Shown in pieces: positions 17,185 to 27,406 of a stretch of 64,000 nucleotides of DNA. Both the position numbers and the translations under genes were made by a program. Origin of the DNA: Actinomadura sp. NAK00032 (GTDB taxonomy: Bacteria; Actinomycetota; Actinomycetes; Streptosporangiales; Streptosporangiaceae); contig NZ_CP054932.1 in assembly GCF_013364275.1 (NCBI RefSeq), positions 248,001 through 312,000 on the forward strand, in the 5' to 3' direction. The notes beneath the pieces were generated by a model, which saw only the letters and a list, made by a program, of their open reading frames with translations, made no database searches and was not told the origin of the DNA. Numbering within the stretch: the stretch's first letter is position 1; every line of letters starts with the position of its first letter.

Positions 17185-18108
17185 ATGGGGCAGGCATGGG
17201 GATTCGGCGGGCATGGCGGGCCCGAGGTGCAGGAGCTCTTCGAGCGTCCCAACCCCGTCCCCGAGCGCGGTGAGGTGCTGATCCGGGTCGGCGTCGCCGG
17301 CGTGAACCCCCTCGATCACCTCCTGCGCTCGGGCCTGGTCCCCGGACTCGACGGAGGACGTCCGTTTCCCCGCGTGCTGGGCATGGAGGCGGCGGGAACC
17401 GTCCTCGCCCTGGGCGCGGACGTCGACGGCCTCGATGTCGGTGACGCGGTCTTCGGCTTCGCGCTCACCGGCGGCGGCACCTACGCCGAGACGACGGTTC
17501 TGTCCGCGTCGAACACCGCGCGCATCCCGGCGGGGCTGTCCGCGACCGTGGCGGCGACACTGCCCGTGGCGGGGACGACCGCGGTGGACGTGCTCGACCA
17601 GCTCGATCTCCCGTCCGGTGCAGCGATCCTGGTCAACGGGGTCGGGGGCGGGGTCGGCCTCGCCGTCGCCCGCCTGGCCGCCGAACGCGGCCTGCACGTG
17701 ACCGGCACCGGGAGCGCCGCGAAGCGCGACCACGCCGAGGCCATCGGGGTGCGGTTCATCGACTACGCCGCCGAGGACGTCGCCGCCGGGGCCCGCGAGC
17801 GGGTCCCGGACGGCTTCGACGGGATCGTCGACCTGGTCGGAGGCGCCTCGCTGCGGGCGGTCGCGCCCCTGGCCCGGCGCCCCCGCGACGTCATCGCCGT
17901 GGGCGACGCGTCCGTGCACGATCTCGGCGGCCGGTTCGTCGAGCGCCGCCTCGACCGCGAGAACCTGGAGCGGTCCGCCCGGCTGGCCCTCGCCGGAACC
18001 CTCGCACCCGTGATCAGCGCGATCCATCCGCTCGCCGAGGCCCCGGCCGCCCTCGCCACCGTCGAGAACGGCCACGCCGCAGGCAAGGTCGTCATCAAGG
18101 TGTCCTGA
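17185..18108 (+). CDS. Zinc-independent MDR-type NADP-dependent oxidoreductase
   Basis: The protein is 307 residues. The GroES-like N-terminal domain is visible as PERGEVLIRVGVAGVNPLDH and the nucleotide-binding loop as ILVNGVGGGVGLAVARLAAE. The catalytic zinc ligands of alcohol dehydrogenases are absent, which fits quinone-reductase-type enzymes that reduce quinones or activated alkenes with NADPH. The ATG at 17185 has GGAGG upstream. The gene follows the MerR regulator and ends just before a strong palindromic terminator shared with the convergent esterase gene. Confidence 0.8.
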   Translation: MGQAWGFGGHGGPEVQELFERPNPVPERGEVLIRVGVAGVNPLDHLLRSGLVPGLDGGRPFPRVLGMEAAGTVLALGADVDGLDVGDAVFGFALTGGGTYAETTVLSASNTARIPAGLSATVAATLPVAGTTAVDVLDQLDLPSGAAILVNGVGGGVGLAVARLAAERGLHVTGTGSAAKRDHAEAIGVRFIDYAAEDVAAGARERVPDGFDGIVDLVGGASLRAVAPLARRPRDVIAVGDASVHDLGGRFVERRLDRENLERSARLALAGTLAPVISAIHPLAEAPAALATVENGHAAGKVVIKVS

Positions 18109-18127
18109 AAAGCCGTCATCCCCGACC

Positions 18128-18165
18128 GGCGGAGTGGAGCCGGGACGTCCCGGCTCCACTCCGCC
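18128..18165. terminator. Perfect 38-bp palindrome, probable bidirectional terminator
   Basis: Two 19-base arms are exact reverse complements with no spacer (left arm begins GGCGGAGTGGAG). It lies between the convergent stops of the MDR oxidoreductase and the esterase, 20 bp after the first. Confidence 0.75.
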
Positions 18166-18176
18166 GCGCACTCGTG

Positions 18177-18220
18177 TCACTGGAACTGTGCTCACTGGAA
18201 CTTGCTCACTGGAACTGTGC
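18177..18220. repeat. Tandem triplication of a 14-15-bp unit spanning the esterase stop
   Basis: The unit TCACTGGAACTGTGC occurs at 18177-18191 and 18206-18220, with a one-base-shorter copy at 18192-18205. The rightmost copy encodes the last residues and stop codon of the esterase, so the C-terminal codons and stop have been copied twice downstream. Confidence 0.85.
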
Positions 18221-19603
18221 GAAGAACCTCCAGATCTCTCCCTTGGTCCAGGTGGCGACGCCGCTCTCGTTGGGGGAGCCGTCGACCGGGCCCGGTATGT
18301 GGTCTCCGTCGAATGCGGCCCATTGGACGGGGTATCCGGCGCGGCAGCCCGCGTAGGCGGTGGTGATGTGCGTCCGGCTGCCCGGGGCCGGCTCGCGCGG
18401 GCTCTGGGGAGTGCAGCCGTTGTTGGCGACGAACTTGTCGCGCAGCGACCGTCCTTGCGCGATGTTGAGGACGGAGTCGCTGATGCCGTGGATTCCGAAA
18501 TAGGCGATGGGTTGAGTGCCGCCACTGCACCCGCTGATCTGCGCGCCCGAGAGGACCGCGACGGCCCGGAAGACGTTCGCCCGGGCGCAGGCGAGGGCGT
18601 AGCTCATGCCGCCGCCCCAGCTGAAGCCCGTGGCGAAGCGCTGCGCCGGGTTGACGCAGAGGCCGCCCTCGATTCGCCGGATCATGTCGTCGACGAAGGT
18701 GACGTCCTCACCGCCCGAATTGGCCCAGCCGTTCCCGAGGCCCTGAGGGGCGACGAGGATCGCGCTGTCGTTCGACTGCTCCTGCTGGCCGTAATAGGAC
18801 CAGGCGCTCCCGCTCGTCCCACCCGAGGCGACGTCGTTGGCGGTGCCGCCCCGCCAGTGGAATGCGAAGATCAGCCGGTAGGGGTGGTCGCTGTCGTAAT
18901 TGGACGGAACCCGGAGGATGAAGCTGCGGCTCTTGCCGCTGCTCTGGATCGTGTACGTGCCGCTTGTGAGCGTCGGAGCGCTCCCGCATCCGCCATCGCC
19001 GCCGCCATCGGACGACAGTTTGACCATTTCCCACTGCTGATTGGCGCCACCCCAGTCGGTGTACTGGACGACGTTGCCGCCATCGGCGGTCGAGCCGCCC
19101 TGCACCTCCACGGCCTTGCCACTGCTCCGGCTGATCAGCCGGACGTGGCCCGCGTCGGAGTCGGCCAAGCGGAACTGCTGGTTGGTCCCGTTGTGGTCGG
19201 CCCACTGCTGGATCGCGGCGCCGTCGGCCGTCGAGGCGCCGGCCACGTCGAGCACCTTGCCCGAATGCCTGGCCTTCAGCCGGTAGAAGCCGCCGCCGGA
19301 GTCCACGAACTGCCATTGCTGATTGGCTCCGTCATGGCGCGTCCATTGGGTGACACGCGCGCCGTCACCGGTGGACGCGCCGTACACGTCCAGCGCCTTG
19401 CCGCTGTTGCGATTGACCAGGACGTACCAGGCGTTGGTGTCCACCGTCGCCGCGTCCGCAGGCGTCGTGTTCACCGCGACGAGCATGCCCATCGTGAGCA
19501 CCGTGGCCAGTGCGGCGGCGACCCGGGACCGCAGGCGACGCCTCGGCGGAGGAGTGCGGGTTGGCGGAGGAGGAGCGGGCGGAGCCGCGCCGTAGCTCTT
19601 CAT
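18206..19603 (-). CDS. Secreted carbohydrate esterase (CE1/PHB-depolymerase-like) with N-terminal ricin-type lectin domain
   Basis: The protein is 465 residues. A long basic, proline-rich N-terminus leads into a signal peptide (VAAALATVLTMGMLVAVN, then TTPADA). Residues about 52-195 form a three-fold ricin-type beta-trefoil (repeated QWQF-like blocks: [32 protein letters not shown]). After a glycine linker comes an alpha/beta hydrolase of the PHB-depolymerase/feruloyl or acetylxylan esterase type. The nucleophile is in GFSWGGG (Ser328), with HGISDSVLN and DGDHIPGP supplying plausible Asp and His. Its ricin domain is very close to that of the GH62 gene at 21394. It lies 14 bp downstream of the xylanase gene and is probably co-transcribed, removing side-chain esters from arabinoxylan. 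Confidence 0.85.
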   Translation of the reverse strand: MKSYGAAPPAPPPPTRTPPPRRRLRSRVAAALATVLTMGMLVAVNTTPADAATVDTNAWYVLVNRNSGKALDVYGASTGDGARVTQWTRHDGANQQWQFVDSGGGFYRLKARHSGKVLDVAGASTADGAAIQQWADHNGTNQQFRLADSDAGHVRLISRSSGKAVEVQGGSTADGGNVVQYTDWGGANQQWEMVKLSSDGGGDGGCGSAPTLTSGTYTIQSSGKSRSFILRVPSNYDSDHPYRLIFAFHWRGGTANDVASGGTSGSAWSYYGQQEQSNDSAILVAPQGLGNGWANSGGEDVTFVDDMIRRIEGGLCVNPAQRFATGFSWGGGMSYALACARANVFRAVAVLSGAQISGCSGGTQPIAYFGIHGISDSVLNIAQGRSLRDKFVANNGCTPQSPREPAPGSRTHITTAYAGCRAGYPVQWAAFDGDHIPGPVDGSPNESGVATWTKGEIWRFFAQFQ

Positions 19604-19617
19604 CGATTCACCCCGGT

Positions 19618-21138
<1,521 letters not shown>

Positions 21139-21241
21139 TCAGTGTGTGAGCCGGCTCAACTTTCGTCAATGGTTTCAAAATCTTTCATGGCGGGTTTTCA
21201 GTCGTCGGCCTGTGTGCGCGATCTGCCAGGAAGGCGACGCG

Positions 21242-21253
21242 CGAAACATTTCG
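21242..21253. promoter_or_regulatory. Inverted repeat CGAAA-N2-TTTCG, candidate xylanase-gene operator
   Basis: CGAAA and TTTCG are separated by two bases. Related CGAAA/TTTCG inverted repeats are described upstream of Streptomyces xylanase genes. It lies in the divergent region between the GH10 and GH62 genes, about 205 bp upstream of the xylanase start. A second CTTTCG half-site lies nearby at about 21160-21165. Confidence 0.5.
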
Positions 21254-21354
21254 AAGGATGAGGGGGCTTGACGAGTTGCGCGGCTCGTTATTTACTCCGG
21301 CGCACCACCACCTCCCCCAATCGCCGATGGAGAAGAGGTCTCGTCCGACCAGGA

Positions 21355-21370
21355 ATGTTAGCGCTAACAT
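21355..21370. promoter_or_regulatory. 16-bp perfect palindrome, LacI-family-type operator
   Basis: The sequence ATGTTAGCGCTAACAT is a perfect palindrome centred on AGCGCT, the shape of LacI/GalR-family operators that control plant-polysaccharide genes in actinobacteria. It ends 23 bp before the GH62 start, so a bound repressor would block initiation or the early transcript. No LacI-family gene is in the window. Confidence 0.7.
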
Positions 21371-21393
21371 CAATGCAGAAAGGGAAGAAGTCC

Positions 21394-22842
21394 ATGCTGA
21401 GGACCGGTGCAGCAGTGCTGGCATCGCTCCTGCTGTCGGTGCTCCTGTGCGTGACCGGCACACAGGCCGCGCAAGCCGCGACAGTGGACGTGAACAAGTG
21501 GTACGTCCTGGTCAACCGCAACAGCGGCAAGGCCCTGGACGTCTACAACCTGGCGACCAACGACGGCGCCCGCATCACCCAGTGGACCAGGAACGACCAG
21601 AACCAGCAGCAGTGGCAGTTCGTCGACTCCGGCGGCGGCTACTACCGCCTCAAGTCCCGCCACTCCGGCAAGGTGCTGGACGTCTACAACTACTCCACCG
21701 CCAACGGCGGCTCGATCGTCCAGTGGACCGACCTGAACGGCACCAACCAGCAGTGGCGGCTGGCCGACAGCTCGGGAGGCTACGTCAGGTTCATCTCGCG
21801 CCACAGCAACAAGGCCCTCGAAGTGCAGGGCGGCTCCACCGCCGACGGCGCGAACATCGTCCAGTACGACGACTGGGGCGGCAGTAACCAGCAATGGCAG
21901 CTCGTCGAGGTCGGCGACGACGGCCCTGCTCCGGCGTGCGATCTGCCGTCGTCCTACCGCTGGACGTCAACGGGCCCGCTGGCGCAACCCAGGTCGGGAT
22001 GGGTCTCGCTCAAGGACTTCACCGTCGCCCCCTACAACGGCCGGCATCTCGTCTACGCGACGACCCACGACACGGGCACGCGCTGGGGTTCGATGAACTT
22101 CGGCCTGTTCGGCGACTGGTCGCAGATGGCCTCGGCCAGTCAGAACGCGATGTCGAACAGCACCGTCGCGCCCACCCTCTTCTACTTCGCGCCGAAGAAT
22201 ATCTGGGTGCTCGCCTACCAGTGGGGCGGGACGGCGTTCTCCTACCGGACGTCCAGCGACCCCACCAACCCGAACGGCTGGTCGTCCGAGCAGACGCTCT
22301 TCTCCGGAAGTATCTCGGGCTCGGGAACCGGCCCCATCGACCAGACGCTCATCGGCGACGGCACGAACATGTACCTCTTCTTCGCCGGTGACAACGGCAA
22401 GATCTACCGGGCCAGCATGCCGATCGGGAACTTCCCGGGCAGTTTCGGCGCGAGCTCGACAGTGGTCATGAGCGACTCGACCAACAACCTGTTCGAGGCC
22501 GTGCAGGTCTACAAGCTCAAGGACCAGAACCGCTACCTCATGCTCGTCGAGGCGATCGGCTCGCAGGGCCGCTACTTCCGCTCGTTCACGTCCACCAGCC
22601 TGAACGGTTCATGGACGCCGCAGGCCGCGACCGAGGGCAACCCCTTCGCCGGCAAGGCCAACAGCGGAGCCACCTGGACCAACGACATCAGCCACGGCGA
22701 ACTGATCCGCGCCGGCGCCGACCAGACCTTCACCGTCGATCCCTGCAATCTCCAGCTGCTCTACCAGGGGCGCAGCCCCAACTCCGGCGGCGACTACGGC
22801 CTCTGGCCCTACCGGCCGGGCCTGCTGACCCTGCAGCGCTGA
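21394..22842 (+). CDS. Secreted GH62 alpha-L-arabinofuranosidase with N-terminal ricin-type domain
   Basis: The protein is 482 residues. The signal peptide is [18 protein letters not shown] with an AQA cleavage region. Residues about 29-172 form a ricin-type trefoil nearly matching the one in the esterase at 18206 (shared [15 protein letters not shown] and RHSGKVLDV). The GH62 five-bladed catalytic domain follows from about residue 180: [23 protein letters not shown] and [11 protein letters not shown] hold the expected Asp, Asp and Glu. It removes arabinose side chains from arabinoxylan. The ATG at 21394 has GGGAAG upstream; an in-frame ATG at 21373 is less well served. It is divergent from the GH10 xylanase, and the two probably share regulation. 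Confidence 0.9.
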   Translation: MLRTGAAVLASLLLSVLLCVTGTQAAQAATVDVNKWYVLVNRNSGKALDVYNLATNDGARITQWTRNDQNQQQWQFVDSGGGYYRLKSRHSGKVLDVYNYSTANGGSIVQWTDLNGTNQQWRLADSSGGYVRFISRHSNKALEVQGGSTADGANIVQYDDWGGSNQQWQLVEVGDDGPAPACDLPSSYRWTSTGPLAQPRSGWVSLKDFTVAPYNGRHLVYATTHDTGTRWGSMNFGLFGDWSQMASASQNAMSNSTVAPTLFYFAPKNIWVLAYQWGGTAFSYRTSSDPTNPNGWSSEQTLFSGSISGSGTGPIDQTLIGDGTNMYLFFAGDNGKIYRASMPIGNFPGSFGASSTVVMSDSTNNLFEAVQVYKLKDQNRYLMLVEAIGSQGRYFRSFTSTSLNGSWTPQAATEGNPFAGKANSGATWTNDISHGELIRAGADQTFTVDPCNLQLLYQGRSPNSGGDYGLWPYRPGLLTLQR

Positions 22843-22851
22843 CGCCGCGGC

Positions 22852-22908
22852 TTGCTCAACCGGAAAGGCTTTCCGTATAGTCTCCGGTGTTACCGGAAAG
22901 CTTTTCCG
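22852..22908 (+). promoter_or_regulatory. Promoter with two palindromic operators in front of the aldo/keto reductase gene
   Basis: A TTGCTC -35-like box (22852-22857) and a TATAGT -10-like box (22876-22881) are 18 bp apart. A perfect palindrome, CGGAAAGGCTTTCCG (22861-22875), fills the spacer. A second, CGGAAAGCTTTTCCG (22894-22908), lies just downstream of the -10. Their centres are 33 bp apart, about three helical turns. This suggests repression by a dimeric regulator bound at two sites on the same DNA face. Confidence 0.7.
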
Positions 22909-22976
22909 CTTAGCGTGGCGGCCGGCCGGCATCCGTGCGGTGCCGGCCGGCCCGAGCGCCAGCACAGGGAGAGAAC

Positions 22977-24002
22977 ATGCGCTACCGCACCCTCGGCCGG
23001 ACCGGCATCCAGGTCAGCCCCTACGCCCTCGGCACGCTGATGTTCGCCACCGCCATGGGCAACGCCCCCGAGGACTCGGCCCGGATCATCCACAAGGCGC
23101 TGGACGCCGGCATCAACGTCGTCGACACCGCCGACGCCTACGGCGACTCCGAGGAGGTCGTCGGCAAGGCCCTGGAGGGGCGCCGGGACGACGTCGTCCT
23201 CGCCACCAAGTTCAGCCGTCCGACCGGGAAGGACCAGGACCCCAACCGCCGGGGCGCATCCCGGCGCTGGATCGTCACCGCGGTGGAGAACTCACTGCGG
23301 CGCCTTCGGACCGACCACATCGACCTTTACCAACTCCACCACCCCGACCCGTCCACCGACATCGAGGAGACCCTGTCCGCGCTCACGGACCTGATCGCCA
23401 GCGGCAAGGTCCGCGCGATCGGCGCGTCGCACACGCCCGCGTCCGGCATCGTCGAGGCCCAGTGGGCCGCCGAGCGGCGCGGCCTCGCCCGCTTCCACAC
23501 CGAGCAACCGGCCTACTCCATCCTCAACCGGGGCATCGAACGCGAACTCCTGCCCGTCACCCAGCACTTCGGCATGGGCACCCTGGTCTGGGGCCCGCTC
23601 GGCCAAGGGCTGCTCACCGGCCGCGTCCGCCAGGGCCAGGACAACACCCTGCGGCGTGCCGGCCTGTTCCACCACCTCAACGACGAGTCCCGGCTGGACG
23701 CGGTCGAAAAGCTCATCCCCCTGGCTGCCGAGGCGGGCCTGCCCATGACCCACCTGGCGATGGCGTTCACCATCGCCCACCCCGGCGTCACCAGCGCACT
23801 GATCGGCGTACGCACCATGGAGCACCTCGACGGCCTGCTCAGCGGCCTGGACGTCACCCTCACCGACGACATCCTCGACCGCATCGACGAGATCGTCCCG
23901 CCCGGCACCGACGTCGGCACCCTCGACCAGGCCTACCAGCCCCCGGCCCTGACGGACGCACCCCTGCGCCGCCGCCCACCGACCGCACGGGCGGCGGCAT
24001 GA
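22977..24002 (+). CDS. Aldo/keto reductase
   Basis: The protein is 341 residues. The catalytic tetrad is visible: Asp and Tyr in VVDTADAYGDSEE, Lys in LATKFSRP, and His in LYQLHHPDP. The C-terminal NADP-binding region is around SALIGVRTMEHLDG. It reduces carbonyls with NADPH in the cytoplasm; substrate unknown. The ATG at 22977 is preceded by GGGAGAG. The C-terminal 20 residues (LRRRPPTARAAA end) are low complexity. It is a single gene under the double-operator promoter at 22852-22908. The cognate regulator is not visible next to it. Confidence 0.9.
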   Translation: MRYRTLGRTGIQVSPYALGTLMFATAMGNAPEDSARIIHKALDAGINVVDTADAYGDSEEVVGKALEGRRDDVVLATKFSRPTGKDQDPNRRGASRRWIVTAVENSLRRLRTDHIDLYQLHHPDPSTDIEETLSALTDLIASGKVRAIGASHTPASGIVEAQWAAERRGLARFHTEQPAYSILNRGIERELLPVTQHFGMGTLVWGPLGQGLLTGRVRQGQDNTLRRAGLFHHLNDESRLDAVEKLIPLAAEAGLPMTHLAMAFTIAHPGVTSALIGVRTMEHLDGLLSGLDVTLTDDILDRIDEIVPPGTDVGTLDQAYQPPALTDAPLRRRPPTARAAA

Positions 24003-24065
24003 AGAAACCGAGACCTCGCTACGGGACGGACTACGGCCCGCATCCGCACTGCTCGTCGAGGCCCC

Positions 24066-24605
24066 TCACCCCGAGGCTTCGGAAACCAGTTCGTGGAGTT
24101 CGGCGGCCGATTCTGGGGTCAGCCGGTAGAAGCCCTGCAAGCTGACCGAGCGTTCGAGACGTCCGTCCTCGGTGACGTACTTGAGCGTGCGCGTCTTGCC
24201 TCGCGCGTTCCGCCAGGTGAGGCGGGAGAGAAGATCGCCGGGCACCGGAAGGTCGAACCGGATGGGCGTGGCGTCGACATGGATCGGCGCGGCTCCGCAG
24301 CCGTAGGCGCCGAGCATGGCCCACTCCTCATGACCCGGGCAGGACGAGTCCTGCCAGTGTGTTGGGGTGGGTCCGCAGCACTCACCGCGACTGAGATCCA
24401 TGATGCGCATGCGGCTGACCACGTGGACGACGTAGCGGTTGACGTGGAGCGCGTACACGTCGTCACCGGGCTGGGCACCCGTCCACGCCGGCAGCGACTG
24501 GTGACCGCCGCTGAACGCGACCGGCGGCTGCTCGCCCTCGCGACCATGCTTGCGAAGGGCGCGGCACGTGTCGTGAGTCCACATGAGGGTGAAGGCGTCC
24601 GGCAT
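24066..24605 (-). CDS. Hypothetical protein
   Basis: The protein is 179 residues with no signal peptide or membrane segment. It is rich in histidine, tryptophan and cysteine, for example MWTHDTCRAL, HVNRYVVHVVSRMRIMDL, GECCGPTPTHWQDSSCPGHE and GAYGCGAAPIHVD. A metal-binding fold is possible but not demonstrable. The C-terminal region RLERSVSLQGFYRLTPESAA looks like a beta strand plus helix. Coding is supported by the compact, non-repetitive composition and by the absence of a better frame. I do not recognise the family. Confidence 0.55.
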   Translation of the reverse strand: MPDAFTLMWTHDTCRALRKHGREGEQPPVAFSGGHQSLPAWTGAQPGDDVYALHVNRYVVHVVSRMRIMDLSRGECCGPTPTHWQDSSCPGHEEWAMLGAYGCGAAPIHVDATPIRFDLPVPGDLLSRLTWRNARGKTRTLKYVTEDGRLERSVSLQGFYRLTPESAAELHELVSEASG

Positions 24606-24765
24606 GGAGTGAGCCTAGGGATGGACACCGACAAAGAAGCCCCGGCGAGAGTGAACCGCTGAAGGCCGCCAGGCCGTGTCCCCTCCCCATCCGGCACCTG
24701 AACTGCTGTCCGTTCTTCCCGGTCAGGGCGGATATGATCCTCCGGGACGAAATGAGCGAGGTCGG

Positions 24766-25194
24766 ATGCCCACGCACGAATGGACCCTCGCCCCAGACCC
24801 CTACGGTCGGGGCGGGCGGGACACGAACAAGAAGGCGCTCATCATCGCCGTGGCCATCATGGGCGTCGCCGGCCTGGTCGCTGTGCTCGCCTTCCTGCTC
24901 CCGGGCCTGTCCGGGGAGGGAACAGCCCAGGTCGGCCCGAAGTCCTACAACGCCCAAGTCGAATGCCAGGTGAACACGGTCGACGGTGTCGGGACCGTCA
25001 CCATCAACGGCACCATCACGGGTGACGCCTCCCGTTACAAGGTGACCGTCGAGGTGCTCGATGCCGCGAGCAGGCAGAGCATCGGCGAGACGACGTTCGA
25101 CGTCCGCGACACCACGACGTTCAGCGGCACGACAGCGGCGCAGGCCCCCGTGGGGCCGAAGGGCATCGACTGCCGCATCACCAAGGTGGCCTGA
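24766..25194 (+). CDS. Single-pass membrane protein with a FxLYD-like extracellular domain
   Basis: The protein is 142 residues. A short cytoplasmic N-terminus (THEWTLAPDPYGRGGRD) is followed by one membrane segment (ALIIAVAIMGVAGLVAVLAF) and an extracellular beta domain with two cysteines (VECQVN and IDCRITKVA). The pattern VTVEVLDAASRQSIGETTFD resembles FxLYD-type domains, but that is a fold-level guess. Many actinobacteria encode such short, anchored, immunoglobulin-like proteins of unknown function. The ATG at 24766 is the first in-frame ATG before the conserved region. Confidence 0.6.
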   Translation: MPTHEWTLAPDPYGRGGRDTNKKALIIAVAIMGVAGLVAVLAFLLPGLSGEGTAQVGPKSYNAQVECQVNTVDGVGTVTINGTITGDASRYKVTVEVLDAASRQSIGETTFDVRDTTTFSGTTAAQAPVGPKGIDCRITKVA

Positions 25195-25263
25195 CCAACC
25201 CGGCTCCCGCTGGCCTGCGCACGCCCGTTGAACGGGGCCGGAGGATCGATCAGTTCGCGTCCT

Positions 25264-25297
25264 GTCTGGACGGCCGCGATCACGCGGCCGTCCAGAC
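25264..25297. terminator. 15-bp-stem hairpin between convergent genes
   Basis: The arm GTCTGGACGGCCGCG (25264-25278) pairs perfectly with 25283-25297 around an ATCA loop. It lies between the stops of the membrane-anchored gene at 25194 and the CU044_5270 gene at 25348, so it can serve both. Confidence 0.75.
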
Positions 25298-25347
25298 CCG
25301 GTTCACCAGCTCCTACGCCCGTCCTCCTAGGCCACACGCGTGGACGG

Positions 25348-26370
25348 TCAGGGAAGGGTGGGGATCCTCGGGGCGCTGTCGGTCCAGCCGGCCTGGAGGT
25401 ACAGCGCCTTGTCGACCTTGCCGGGGACATTGGGAGAGGTGCGCGACGTGCTCAGCACGAAGGAGGACTCCGGATCGATGACCAGGGTGTCGGCCACTTC
25501 GCGCAGGACCCGCACGTGCAGCCCGACCCCCTTGCGTCCGCGCTCGTCAGTGACCGCGCCCATGGTCGTGACCCCGGGCATGGCGGCGAGCATCCGGTAG
25601 GTGGCGGCGCGAACCTTCGGGGGTGCGGGGACGAAGCTGAGCAGGTCGGTCGCGCAGTTCTTCACGACCTCGTCCGGGGTCCTCCCCGCGGTGGGGTGGT
25701 CGCGCGGGATCGCCCGCTTCAGCGCGCTCCTCAGCTCGCCGGGGTCGGTCGGCAGCGCCTGGACCTGCCTGAACGTCATGCCCCTGTCGCAGACCGAGAA
25801 GGTCTTCCTCCCGGTGTCCTTGTCGAGCATGGGGGAGATCGGGTTCGGGTCGGGCGAGCCGGCCCGCCGGAAGGGGGCCGCGTCCTTGGGGGACATGGGC
25901 ACGGGGTCGAGTCCCCGGAATCCCGTCCAGGACCGGCCGTCCGGGCGGGTCCACTGCCCGATCAGCTGGCGACCGAGCACCCAGTAGTCCCCCTGCTCGT
26001 CGTAGAAGGCGTTCGACTGGATCCTCAGGACATGCCAGTACTTGCCGCGGGCCGGTGCTGCCTCGGCGTGCTCGGCGGCGGTGAGAAGCACGGTCTTCGC
26101 CGACATCGGCTGCACGGCGGCCGGCTCATGGCCGGGATCGGGCGCACGCGGGGCCGTCCCGGACGACAGGACGACCGCCCCCGTGACGGCGGCGGCGGTG
26201 GCGGCCAGGCCGAAGCCGCTCCACAGGACGGGCCGGCGCCAGGCGCGGCGCGCGGGCCGCCCCGGCTCGCGCATCCCGTTGAGGACGCGGTGGCGGACGG
26301 TGCTCTCGGTCTCCGGCGTGGGCGGTTCGTCCAGCATCGTGGCGATCATCTGGAACTCGTCCATGGTCAC
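25348..26370 (-). CDS. CU044_5270-family membrane protein, probable partner of the ECF sigma factor
   Basis: The protein is 340 residues. The cytoplasmic N-terminus (DEFQMIATMLDEPPTPETES, then TVRHRVLNGMRE) precedes one membrane segment around residues 48-68 (VLWSGFGLAATAAAVTGAVV) and a large extracytoplasmic domain (KYWHVLRIQSNAFYD, then GRQLIGQWTRPDGRSW). I recognise the CU044_5270 family, usually encoded next to ECF sigma factors and probably an anti-sigma or membrane sensor. Its start overlaps the sigma gene stop as ATGA, so the two are translationally coupled. Confidence 0.8.
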   Translation of the reverse strand: MTMDEFQMIATMLDEPPTPETESTVRHRVLNGMREPGRPARRAWRRPVLWSGFGLAATAAAVTGAVVLSSGTAPRAPDPGHEPAAVQPMSAKTVLLTAAEHAEAAPARGKYWHVLRIQSNAFYDEQGDYWVLGRQLIGQWTRPDGRSWTGFRGLDPVPMSPKDAAPFRRAGSPDPNPISPMLDKDTGRKTFSVCDRGMTFRQVQALPTDPGELRSALKRAIPRDHPTAGRTPDEVVKNCATDLLSFVPAPPKVRAATYRMLAAMPGVTTMGAVTDERGRKGVGLHVRVLREVADTLVIDPESSFVLSTSRTSPNVPGKVDKALYLQAGWTDSAPRIPTLP

Positions 26371-26939
26371 AGTCCTTCCGAGTGGGCGGGCAGTACGGCG
26401 CGCAACTTCTTGCGCGCCCGGTTCAGGCGGGAGCCGACGGTGCCGTACGGGATGCCGAGGACGTCGGCGATCTCCTCGTGGGTGAGCTGGGCGAGAGCCT
26501 TGAGCAGCACGACGTCGCGGTCCTTGCGGGACAGCGCGGCGAGCGCGCGGGCCAGCGCCGGCTGGAGCCGCGCCGCGGACACCGAGGCCGCGACCCGGTC
26601 GTCGTGGCCGCCGGGGTCGCGGTCCGCACCGACCTGCGCGAGCGCCTGGTAGCGGCGGGTCTCGGTGCGGCGGTGCCGGGCGACGAGGTTGGTCGCGATG
26701 CCGAACAGCCAGGGCCGGACGGACCCGCGGGACGGGTCGAAGGCGGCCCGGCTGCGGAACGCGGCGAGAAAGGTCTCGGCCACGACGTCGTCGGCCGCCT
26801 GCGGGCCGAGGCGTCCGGCGATGTAGCGGTGGACGTCGGCGTAGTGCCGGTCGTAGACGGCGGCGAAGCGATCGCCGTCGCGGACGGACGCGGCGAGCAG
26901 TTCCGCGTCCGTCGGAGCCGTGTCGGGCGGGGCGGTCAC
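26367..26939 (-). CDS. ECF-type RNA polymerase sigma factor
   Basis: The protein is 190 residues. Region 2 is seen as FAAVYDRHYADVHRYIAGRL, then DDVVAETFLAAFRSR, and GSVRPWLFGIATNLVARHRR. Region 4 is seen as ALAALSRKDRDVVLLKALAQ, then LTHEEIADVLGIPYGTVGSR and LNRARKKLR. This is a group-4 sigma factor directing polymerase to a small regulon. I chose the GTG at 26939, preceded by AAAGGGCGG; the frame stays open to 27101 without family similarity. It forms an operon with the CU044_5270 gene, which likely holds it inactive until a signal arrives. Confidence 0.88.
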   Translation of the reverse strand: MTAPPDTAPTDAELLAASVRDGDRFAAVYDRHYADVHRYIAGRLGPQAADDVVAETFLAAFRSRAAFDPSRGSVRPWLFGIATNLVARHRRTETRRYQALAQVGADRDPGGHDDRVAASVSAARLQPALARALAALSRKDRDVVLLKALAQLTHEEIADVLGIPYGTVGSRLNRARKKLRAVLPAHSEGL

Positions 26940-27254
26940 ACTGCCGCCCTTTCGGTTGGATCCGGCATGGGCACCTCCGGGTGGATGGTCGTCACTTCGT
27001 ACTTCGCTCGCTTCCCGAATCACTTTCACGCGGCCCCGCTCACGCAGACGGCCAAGGGGCCGCGACATCGACAAGGCCACGTCCCCGACCGCCGCCCCCA
27101 CCGCCCCGGGCCCACCATCAGCACCCCCACCCCCCTAGACGCCGTGGGCATGCTGCGGCCGTCCACAGGCCGTCCGAGGAGACGAACCAGCGGTACTGCG
27201 TCCCGGCGGGGGAACTCGCCGCATGAGGCCGCGAAGTAGGACGCCGGCCAGAAA

Positions 27255-27336
27255 CGACTGTGGCCGTGGACGTAACCCTCGCCGCCGTTGCTGTGGGGTC
27301 GGCTTGCCTTGCGTCGGCGAGGTTTTCGAGAGGCAT
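27255..27336 (-). pseudogene. Decayed DUF397 fragment
   Basis: On the minus strand an ATG-CCT-CTC-GAA start leads into a segment that, after one frame change, reads RKASRPHSNGGEG. This is the DUF397 core (compare WRKASRSGENGGNCVEL in the intact neighbour). The coding frame is broken and the C-terminal half is lost. The same remnant, better preserved, lies in the matching position of the element copy at 52453-52542, so both derive from one ancestral module. Confidence 0.6.
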
Positions 27337-27406
27337 CAGGTCGGTGTCGGACGCGCGGCTGGGCTTTTCAGCGGGCATGTCCGCTCGGGTGGTGCCGCCC
27401 CGGTGG

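Noticed and set aside
27118..27378. Possible 86-residue minus-strand protein
   Set aside because: It contains a shifted DUF397 core and reads as degenerate; better explained as the remnant at 27255-27336.
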